Shown piece after piece: positions 1 through 6,051 of a stretch of 21,158 nucleotides of DNA. The DNA is taken from assembly GCA_937124525.1 (NCBI GenBank), contig CAKZLA010000320.1, positions 1 to 21,158 on the forward strand, given 5' to 3'. The notes beneath the pieces were generated by a model. It ran no database searches and had not been told where the DNA came from. It saw only the letters and a list, made by a program, of their open reading frames with translations. Positions within the stretch are counted from its first letter, which is position 1; each line of letters opens with the position of its first letter. Both the position numbers and the translations under genes were made by a program. The stretch is from an uncultured Desulfobacterium sp. GTDB taxonomy: Bacteria; Desulfobacterota; Desulfobacteria; Desulfobacterales; Desulfobacteraceae.

Positions 1-194
1 CCCGCCAAGTTTCATGTGCCTGGCCCATTTGGATCCGGATGTCTCAAAGATAAATTCGCCTTCAGAAGTTCTTCTTGATGTCGCCGAATCTATCTTTCCA
101 TCGTCACTATCGAGACTCCAAACATTTCCGCGACCTCCCGACGTGTCAATTCCGTCTCTTGTGGCCAAACGATTTTCTCCCAGAGTTCTTCTGG
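1..194 (-). pseudogene. Decayed helix-turn-helix-like fragment downstream of the carboxylase
   Basis: Reading the minus strand in the same frame as the carboxylase, the stretch after its TGA stop (195-197) translates to a plausible DNA-binding segment, TRREVAEMFGVSIVTMER (146-93). It is cut by a TAG at 92-90 and continues as a basic, Gln/Glu-rich stretch (IRRHQEELLKANL). The TAG sits where HTH proteins often have Trp, so a TGG to TAG change is possible. No start codon or ribosome site of its own was found. A second minus-strand frame is also open through this stretch, but its composition does not look like a protein. This may be the remnant of a small HTH or transposase-type gene, or chance similarity. 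The family was not identified. Confidence 0.3.
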
Positions 195-1643
195 TCACAA
201 TCTCACCGCTTTGTCGATCATTTTTTTCTGGAAGGCTAAAATTTCCTTCTCGGTCATGGGGGTGCCGGTCCGTTCCCGTTTGGCCTGTTCAATGGAGAGC
301 AGAACTCCGGCGGCGCTTTTTCCGCTCATGACGCCTGTTCTGGCCCGCATGGTGGAAAAAAGGAAATGGGGACGGTAGGCCCTGCCGCACATCCCGTAGT
401 TGGCGGCCCCGTTGTCAGGTCCTATGGCCAATTGAATCCGGGGAACCTGGGCGCAGGATACCGCCCGGACCATGTCTGCCCCGTATTTGCCTATTCCTGC
501 ATGTTCTGATTCCGAGCCCACCATATAGCCTGGGGCGCCTTGGATAAAGAGCAGGGGTATTTTTTCATAGGAACATCTCACCACCCATTCCGTGACCTTT
601 TTGGCGGCCTCGTGAAAGATGATCCCGGCCCCGTTGGTGCAGACCACGCCCACGGGAAGTCCTTTGATTCGAATTTTACCGGTGAGAATATTGCTCGCTT
701 TTCCCACGGCGAAATCTTTCTTATATTCTATGAATACACTGCCGTCGGCAATGCAATCAATGATGCTGCGGGTATCAATGCTCTGGCTAAAGTTCACTGG
801 CATGTAATCATAAATGGATTCAGCAGGCACGGCCGGTTCCTGCTCCTGGTATCGATGAAGATGGATGGTCTGGGGTTTGCTTAAAGAGAGAATGTCCCGG
901 ACCCGGGAGACGGCATCGGCCTGGTCAGCGCAGAGATGATCCGCCCCTCCTGAAATTTGGGTATGGGTTTTTGCCCCCCCCAGATCTTCGGCGGAAATGG
1001 TTTCACCCGTGGCCATTTTCACCAGGGGCGGTCCGCCCAGAAACGAGAAGGACTGCTTGTCAATCATGATGGATTCACAGGCCATAAAGACAATGTAGGC
1101 ACCGCCTGCGGTGTTTCCACCGGTACTCATGGTGATCTGTTTGAGCCCCTTGGCCGACATTCGGGCCATGTTGTAAAAAAGGGAACCAAAGTGCTGATCA
1201 TCGGGGAAAACCTCCACCTGCATGGGAAGGAATGCACCGCCGGAATCGGCAATGTAAACACAGTTGATGCCACAATTTTCAGCAATGGCCTGGGCCCGCA
1301 TGTGTTTTTTTAAGGTAATGGGAAAATAGGTGCCCGCCTTGACCCGGGAGTCATTGCCCAGGATCATGGTCCAGTTGCCATGGATTTTGCCAAGGCCCGT
1401 GACAATGCCGCCGCAGGGGACATCGGGAATTCCGGGATAATCCACGCCAAAACCCGCCAGCAGGGAAAGCTCAAAAAATTGGGTCCCCGGATCAATGAGA
1501 TCCTGTATCAGCTCCCTCACCGGGCGTTTGTTTTTTTGGGCCAGGCGGTCTACTGCTTTTTGTCCACCGGGCCACACAGCCTCGTATTGACGTTGGGCAA
1601 GTTTTACTTCTTCATTTTCCCAGAATATTCTGTTTTCGCTCAT
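195..1643 (-). CDS. Acyl-CoA carboxylase carboxyltransferase (beta) subunit, methylcrotonyl-CoA carboxylase-like, C-terminus short
   Basis: Predicted to transfer the carboxyl group from carboxybiotin to an acyl-CoA (482 aa, cytoplasmic). It reads like MCC-beta. The N-terminal crotonase-fold half has GGAFLPMQVEVFPDDQHFG, NTAGGAY (oxyanion-type glycines) and GPPLVKMATGETISAEDLGG. The C-terminal half has APGYMVG and NYGMCGRAY. The start is the ATG at 1643, with GGGGAA about 7 nt upstream and a 10-nt gap from the preceding crotonase; the same frame is open further upstream but there overlaps that gene. The protein ends at IDKAVRL, where relatives carry about 45-50 more residues with an ARLW-D-IIDP-TR type motif, so it looks truncated or altered. 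No biotin carboxylase or biotin carrier gene is present in the window. Propionyl-, geranyl- or another branched acyl-CoA substrate is possible. Confidence 0.8.
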   Translation of the reverse strand: MSENRIFWENEEVKLAQRQYEAVWPGGQKAVDRLAQKNKRPVRELIQDLIDPGTQFFELSLLAGFGVDYPGIPDVPCGGIVTGLGKIHGNWTMILGNDSRVKAGTYFPITLKKHMRAQAIAENCGINCVYIADSGGAFLPMQVEVFPDDQHFGSLFYNMARMSAKGLKQITMSTGGNTAGGAYIVFMACESIMIDKQSFSFLGGPPLVKMATGETISAEDLGGAKTHTQISGGADHLCADQADAVSRVRDILSLSKPQTIHLHRYQEQEPAVPAESIYDYMPVNFSQSIDTRSIIDCIADGSVFIEYKKDFAVGKASNILTGKIRIKGLPVGVVCTNGAGIIFHEAAKKVTEWVVRCSYEKIPLLFIQGAPGYMVGSESEHAGIGKYGADMVRAVSCAQVPRIQLAIGPDNGAANYGMCGRAYRPHFLFSTMRARTGVMSGKSAAGVLLSIEQAKRERTGTPMTEKEILAFQKKMIDKAVRL

Positions 1644-1653
1644 ATCTATTCCC

Positions 1654-2439
1654 CTATTTTCCTTGGTAAACCGGTTTTCTTTTTTCCCTGAAAGCGGTGA
1701 GCCCTTCAACCCTGTCTTCGGTGGGAATGGTGACTCGATAGGCGTTGGATTCAATGGCAAGACCAGTGGCAAGATCGGTTTCAATGCCCTGGTTGATGGC
1801 GTATTTGGCCATCTCAACGGCAATGGGGCCGGTTTCTGCAATCATGTTTGCCATGGCCATACACTCATCCATGAGATTTTCCGGATTACATATTTTGTTC
1901 ACAAGGCCGATGTCAAGGGCCTCCTGGGCATCCACCCGGCGACCGGTGAAAATCAATTCTTTGGCCTTGGCAACGCCAATGATGCGGGGCAGTCTCTGGG
2001 TACCACCCCCCCCCGGAATAATGGCCAGGCGTGTTTCCGTCAGTCCCATGACAGCAGATTCTGAAGCTATGCGGATGTCCGATGCCAGGGCAAGTTCGGT
2101 TCCACCACCAAGGGCAATGCCATTCACCGCCGAGATAACCGGCTTGTTCAGGTGCTGTATGGAGGTGAGTACATTTCTGATGGTGAGGATGAATTTTTTT
2201 ACCTCATCCTGGGACAGAGTGGCCCGTTCCTTTAAATCTGCCCCCGCACAAAAGGCGCGTTCACCGGCACCGGTGAGAATAACCGTGCGGATGTCCGGGC
2301 GATATTGCAGCGCTTCCACCTGTTCTTTAACGGCGTTTAAAAGATCAAAATTGAGGGAATTCATGGCTTTGGGGCGATTCAAAGTCAGGACAACGGCGCT
2401 TCCCCTTTCTTCAGTTATCAGAACAGTTTCATGGTCCAC
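1654..2439 (-). CDS. Enoyl-CoA hydratase/isomerase family protein, methylglutaconyl-CoA hydratase (AUH/LiuC)-like
   Basis: Crotonase-family hydratase of 261 aa, expected to add water across a 2-enoyl-CoA double bond. Both catalytic glutamates are present: E115 in GGGTELALAS and E135 in TETRLAIIPGGGGTQRLPR. The oxyanion-hole segments FCAGADLKE and NGIALGGG are also there. From TETRLAIIPGGGG to the C-terminal PTEDRVEGLTAFREKRKP it follows the AUH/LiuC pattern, including AINQGIETDLATGLAIE. The GTG at 2439 is preferred as start because AAGGAGG (2445-2451) lies 5 nt upstream; an in-frame ATG at 2457 has no ribosome site. The MCC-beta-like gene follows after 10 nt, as in leucine/isovalerate (liu) clusters, which supports but does not prove that substrate. 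Confidence 0.85.
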   Translation of the reverse strand: MDHETVLITEERGSAVVLTLNRPKAMNSLNFDLLNAVKEQVEALQYRPDIRTVILTGAGERAFCAGADLKERATLSQDEVKKFILTIRNVLTSIQHLNKPVISAVNGIALGGGTELALASDIRIASESAVMGLTETRLAIIPGGGGTQRLPRIIGVAKAKELIFTGRRVDAQEALDIGLVNKICNPENLMDECMAMANMIAETGPIAVEMAKYAINQGIETDLATGLAIESNAYRVTIPTEDRVEGLTAFREKRKPVYQGK

Positions 2440-2465
2440 GATTACCTCCTTGTTCATACGAAAAT

Positions 2466-2481
2466 CTTTGGTAAACCAAAG
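2466..2481. promoter_or_regulatory. Palindrome CTTTGGTAAACCAAAG upstream of the crotonase gene
   Basis: Six-base arms around TAAA, lying 26 nt upstream of the GTG start. The 13-mer AATCTTTGGTAAA that contains its left half recurs at 2634-2646 in the same intergenic gap. It could be a regulator site or a short mRNA hairpin. No regulator can be assigned. Confidence 0.3.
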
Positions 2482-2573
2482 TTGTAAATTTCATTTGTAT
2501 TGTGGGCAGTCCAGAGTGGATTCCCCTGGTCTGCCCATGGCAGTTACTTAATTATCAGACCTTTTAACAAAAC

Positions 2574-2684
2574 AGCGACACTTTAGACTTAAAACCATAT
2601 GCCAATTGACTTTTCATGGGATTAATCAGCATTAATCTTTGGTAAAACAATCAGCGTTTTTTATGTGAACATCTAAATGTCGCT
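2574..2684. repeat. Intergenic inverted-repeat element, 111 bp
   Basis: The ends AGCGACACTTTAGA (2574-2587) and TCTAAATGTCGCT (2672-2684) are inverted copies differing by a one-base indel. The element occupies the gap between the acyl-CoA synthetase and the crotonase gene. Its outer motif, with the preceding C, CAGCGACACTTT, also occurs in the left arm of the element at 20496-20617. This suggests two members of one mobile or MITE-like family. No coding capacity. Confidence 0.4.
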
Positions 2685-2698
2685 TAAGTCGATCATGT

Positions 2699-4351
2699 TT
2701 ATTTTTCAATCTCTTCGGTGGCCATATCCCTTAATTTATATTTCTGGATTTTACCACTTGCCGTGGTGGGATAGTCTTCAATGAAAAACACAAATCTCGG
2801 GATTTTATGATAGGAAATTTGATCCTTACAAAATGCTTTAATCTCTTCATCTGTGGCAGTTTCTCCAGGCCTGAGTTGAATAAAGGCAGCCACTTCTTCC
2901 CCATATTTTGTGTCAGGAACACCCACCACCTGGACATCTTTAACCTTGTCAAAGGTATAAAGAAATTCTTCGATTTCCCTGGGGTAAATATTCTCTCCGC
3001 CCCGGATTATCATGTCTTTAATACGGCCGGTAATTTTGCAATATCCGTTTTCATCCATGGTGGCAAGATCGCCTGTGTGGAGCCAACCGTCTTTATCAAT
3101 TGCCTGGGCTGTGGCTTCATCATTTTTGTAGTAGCCCTTCATTACATGGTATCCCCGGGTACACAGTTCTCCCTGCTCGTTGACGGGCATTTCCATGTCA
3201 GTGATGGGATCAAGGATTTTCACCTCCACATTGGGCAGGGCCTTGCCAACGGTGGAGGTTTTGAGTTCCAGTGAATCCTTGTCACGGGTCTGGGTGATGC
3301 CGGGAGAGGATTCTGTCTGGCCATAAACTATGGTCATCTCCTTGGCACCCATGTCTTTGATCACCCGTTTCATCACCTCAATGGGACAGGTGGACCCTGC
3401 CATGACGCCAGTTCTAAGGGTTGATGTGTCATAGCTGTTTTTATCCATCTCCTCAAATTCGGCAATGAACATGGTGGGAACCCCCAGAAGGGCGTTGCAC
3501 TTGGAGGCTTCCACGGTTTTAAGGACATCCACCGGGGTAAATGACACCACCGGGGCCATGGTGGCTCCGGAAACCATGCAGGTCAGTGTACCAATGACAC
3601 AGCCAAAACAATGGAAAAAGGGAACCGGGATACACATGGCATCGGCGGGGGTCAGATTCATACAGGTTGCAAGGCTTGAGGCATTACCAATGAGGTTGGT
3701 GTGAGACAGCATAACCCCCTTGGGAAAACCGGTGGTCCCGGATGTGTACTGCATATTGATGACATCGTCGGGGTCCAGGGAAGCCAGACGTTCTTGAAGT
3801 TCTGCATCGGAAATTTTTTTACCCATTTCTATAATGTCATCCCAATTGTACATGCCGGGAATCTTCTCTTTTCCCATGTAGACGATGTTTTTCAGGAAGG
3901 GAAGTTTGGGATCATTAAGTTTACCAGGCTCACTGTCCTTGAGGGTGGGGCAGACTTTGTTAAGCACTTTTAAATATTCATCGGCATCCCTGACCCCTCC
4001 GGTGAGAATAAGAGTGGTGGTATCGGACTGCTCCAGAAGGTATTCCAGCTCTGCGCTTCTATAACTTGTGTTCACCGTAACCAGAACGGCCCCCATGCGG
4101 GCGCTGCCATATTGAGTGTAGACCCATTCCGGAATATTGTTGGCCCAGATGGCAACCTTTTCACCCCGTTCGATACCAAGTGCCATGAGCCCCTTGGCAA
4201 CTTGATCGCAAATGTCTCTAAACTCTTTGAAATTGTACTTGATATCCAGCGATAAATACTCCAGAGCACTGTTGTCTCCCAGGTTGTCTGCCAGCATGTC
4301 TACGATGTTGCCAATGGTGGTTTTGCCTATTTCAATGTCTGGTTTCTGCAT
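2699..4351 (-). CDS. Acyl-CoA synthetase (AMP-forming), ACSF2-like medium/branched-chain type
   Basis: A 550-aa member of the adenylate-forming ligase family that activates a carboxylic acid to its CoA ester with ATP. Visible motifs are the phosphate-binding TSGTTGFPKG (203-212), YGQTE (343-347), GWLHTGD (422-428), the hinge GRIKD (442-446), RGGENIYPREIEEF, and the C-terminal catalytic lysine in SGKIQK (K534). The C-terminal half closely follows the human ACSF2 pattern, a medium-chain synthetase. The start at 4351 has a GAGGG-type ribosome site 5 nt upstream. It lies between the acyl-CoA dehydrogenase and the crotonase on the same strand, so it probably primes the acid that the other enzymes degrade. 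Substrate chain length cannot be read from the sequence. Confidence 0.88.
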   Translation of the reverse strand: MQKPDIEIGKTTIGNIVDMLADNLGDNSALEYLSLDIKYNFKEFRDICDQVAKGLMALGIERGEKVAIWANNIPEWVYTQYGSARMGAVLVTVNTSYRSAELEYLLEQSDTTTLILTGGVRDADEYLKVLNKVCPTLKDSEPGKLNDPKLPFLKNIVYMGKEKIPGMYNWDDIIEMGKKISDAELQERLASLDPDDVINMQYTSGTTGFPKGVMLSHTNLIGNASSLATCMNLTPADAMCIPVPFFHCFGCVIGTLTCMVSGATMAPVVSFTPVDVLKTVEASKCNALLGVPTMFIAEFEEMDKNSYDTSTLRTGVMAGSTCPIEVMKRVIKDMGAKEMTIVYGQTESSPGITQTRDKDSLELKTSTVGKALPNVEVKILDPITDMEMPVNEQGELCTRGYHVMKGYYKNDEATAQAIDKDGWLHTGDLATMDENGYCKITGRIKDMIIRGGENIYPREIEEFLYTFDKVKDVQVVGVPDTKYGEEVAAFIQLRPGETATDEEIKAFCKDQISYHKIPRFVFFIEDYPTTASGKIQKYKLRDMATEEIEK

Positions 4352-4579
4352 TTAATCCCTCTTTAAGTAATAGTTATAAATACTTGGACACATGTTCCTA
4401 ACAATAAGGGGCTCTACATCAATTCATCCACCCATTTACAGAAAGAGGGCAGGTACAACAGGTGAGGTACATTGATTGTGGGGAGTTTCTTTTGATGTAT
4501 CACCCTTATATCCACAAATCTGCCTTACTTCTAACATAAAAATTCTATGTAACCTGGTGTATTCTTTTCCGGCAATTGC

Positions 4580-5728
4580 CTAACATCCAATGTGCCGTGA
4601 AATAACAATTCGCTGTACTTCGGAAGTACCTTCACCAATATCAAGGAGTTTCTGGTCCCGGTAGAACCGCTCAACATTATACTCTTTCATGAGGCCATAT
4701 CCGCCATGGATCTGAACGGCATGATTGGCTACCCGGCCCATGAGCTCTGAACAATACAGCTTGGCCATGGCCGCCTCTTTTTCAAAGGGCCGCTTTTCAT
4801 CCCTTAACCAGCAGGCTTTGTACATTAAATTCCGGGCACACTCAATTTCCATGGCACAGTCTGCCAGCTTAAAGGCAATGGCCTGGAATTTGGAAATGGA
4901 TTGGCCAAATTGTTTTCTCTCCCTGGCATATTTAAGCGCCAGATCATAGGCACCCTGGGCTCCGCCAAGTCCCATGGAGCCGATGGAGAGACGACCACCG
5001 TCCAGGGTTTTGAGCATTTGATGGAAGCCATCGCCCTGGTTTCCAAGAATGTTTTCTTTGGGGACCCTGACATTGTCAAAATAGAGTTCCGCTGTGTTGG
5101 ATGCCCGCCACATCATTTTTTTATGCATGGGAACTGCCTTGAACCCCGGGGTATCTTTTTCAACGATAAAGCAGGTGTATTCAGGTTTACCATTGTCCCT
5201 GGTACCGGTGATGGCCTGCACCGTGACGCCCATTGTCATATCGCAGGCGGCATTTGTGATAAATATTTTAGACCCGTTGATGACCCAGTCGTCTCCATCG
5301 CGAACGGCGGTGGTTTTACTGCCTCCGGCATCTGATCCGGCGGTGGGTTCGGTGAGCCCAAATCCCCACAGGGCTTCCCCGGCGCAGAGTTTTGGAAGGT
5401 ATTTTTGTTTTTGTTCTTCCGAACCAAAGTAATAAAGGGGGCCAATGCCCAATGAATTTCCTGCGGCAATGGTGGCTGCCTGGGACCCATCAATTCTGGC
5501 GATTTCTTCAACAGCGATGATATAAGAGATGTAATCCATGCCCTGCCCATCGTATTTTTCCGACACAAACATGCCAAAAAGACCAATTTCACCCATTTTG
5601 CGGGTGAGTTCGGACGAAAATTCCTCTTTTTCGTCAAGTTCGCCTGCAATGGGGGCAATTTCTTTCTGGGCAAACTTTCTGACTTCCTTGCGAATCATCT
5701 CCTGTTCCTTGGTAAGGTCAAAATTCAC
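4580..5728 (-). CDS. Acyl-CoA dehydrogenase (short-chain type)
   Basis: FAD enzyme of 382 aa, the usual family length, that introduces the alpha-beta double bond in an acyl-CoA and passes electrons to ETF. It has the N-terminal helical domain, the beta-domain signature FGLTEPTAGSDAGG (123-136), RKQFGQ, and the C-terminal QIHGGYG and GEGTSEVQR. E366 in GEGTSE is the expected catalytic base. At the position where isovaleryl-CoA dehydrogenase carries its base in the LERL segment, this protein has Gly-Gly-Arg (TLDGGRL). It is therefore SCAD/butyryl-like by this criterion, not IVD-like. It starts with GTG at 5728 behind AAGGAGG (5736-5742, 7-nt spacing) and is the first gene of the acyl-CoA operon. 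Confidence 0.92.
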   Translation of the reverse strand: MNFDLTKEQEMIRKEVRKFAQKEIAPIAGELDEKEEFSSELTRKMGEIGLFGMFVSEKYDGQGMDYISYIIAVEEIARIDGSQAATIAAGNSLGIGPLYYFGSEEQKQKYLPKLCAGEALWGFGLTEPTAGSDAGGSKTTAVRDGDDWVINGSKIFITNAACDMTMGVTVQAITGTRDNGKPEYTCFIVEKDTPGFKAVPMHKKMMWRASNTAELYFDNVRVPKENILGNQGDGFHQMLKTLDGGRLSIGSMGLGGAQGAYDLALKYARERKQFGQSISKFQAIAFKLADCAMEIECARNLMYKACWLRDEKRPFEKEAAMAKLYCSELMGRVANHAVQIHGGYGLMKEYNVERFYRDQKLLDIGEGTSEVQRIVISRHIGC

Positions 5729-5890
5729 CCTTTCTCCTCCTTATATTTGTGGTCAATGATGTAGAACTTTTGAGTTTGTTGTCCAAAGGGCACGCCATGA
5801 CAAACGGGAAAACGAATATGGTGATTAATGTTGAAAATGGCTGGTGCCGTCAGTTGGTTCAAGTATTTCTATTGTTGGAACTTATTGCTT

Positions 5891-5908
5891 ACCGAACGAG
5901 CGCTCGGT
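5891..5908. promoter_or_regulatory. TetR-type operator ACCGAACGAGCGCTCGGT
   Basis: Two 8-bp arms (ACCGAACG and CGCTCGGT) match at 7 of 8 positions around a 2-bp centre. The site begins about 15 nt downstream of the TATAGT box at 5924-5929 on the minus strand, at roughly +9 to +26 of the predicted transcript, a position suited to repression. ACCGA...TCGGT palindromes are typical of TetR-family regulators of acyl-CoA metabolism. No other copy was noticed in the window, and the partner regulator is not obviously encoded here. Confidence 0.6.
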
Positions 5909-5923
5909 CTTATGGTAAACGAT

Positions 5924-5951
5924 ACTATATTTGTTGAAGATCATTTGTCAA
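5924..5951 (-). promoter_or_regulatory. Sigma70-type promoter of the acyl-CoA operon
   Basis: On the minus strand, a perfect -35 TTGACA (5951-5946) is followed by a 16-nt spacer and TATAGT (5929-5924). It reads toward the acyl-CoA dehydrogenase, whose start is about 190 nt downstream, and the ACCGA...TCGGT palindrome lies just after it. The rest of 5729-6017 shows no gene. Confidence 0.6.
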
Positions 5952-6017
5952 ATGTTTTTTTAAAAATTTAGGAAATGATTTTGATTTTGGAGGGTGCCCT
6001 GACGCTGGTGGATGGGG

Positions 6018-6047
6018 ACAGGGCTTGCCGGAAAGGGCAGGCCCTGT
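6018..6047 (-). terminator. Strong hairpin just after the LutB-LutA fusion gene
   Basis: ACAGGGCTTGCC (6018-6029) pairs with GGCAGGCCCTGT (6036-6047) around a 6-nt loop: a 12-bp stem with one G-T wobble, starting 4 nt after the stop codon. There is no clear T run after it on the minus strand, so it may be a non-canonical terminator or an mRNA 3' stabiliser. Confidence 0.5.
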
Positions 6048-6051
6048 GATG

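Noticed and set aside
90..197. TGA (195-197) and TAG (90-92) read as selenocysteine or pyrrolysine, extending the carboxylase
   Set aside because: Carboxyltransferases have no known Sec or Pyl, no SECIS-like hairpin was seen, and the downstream reading looks like an unrelated HTH fragment.
1745..2551. Long plus-strand ORF of 268 codons opposite the crotonase gene
   Set aside because: It is the mirror of a well-conserved gene, has no family likeness and no ribosome site. The same applies to other opposite-strand ORFs, such as 7487-8035 and 11458-12009.
4412..4499. TACATCAA ... TTGATGTA as another inverted-repeat element between the dehydrogenase and synthetase genes
   Set aside because: Only 8 bp match and pairing does not extend; expected by chance in this length.
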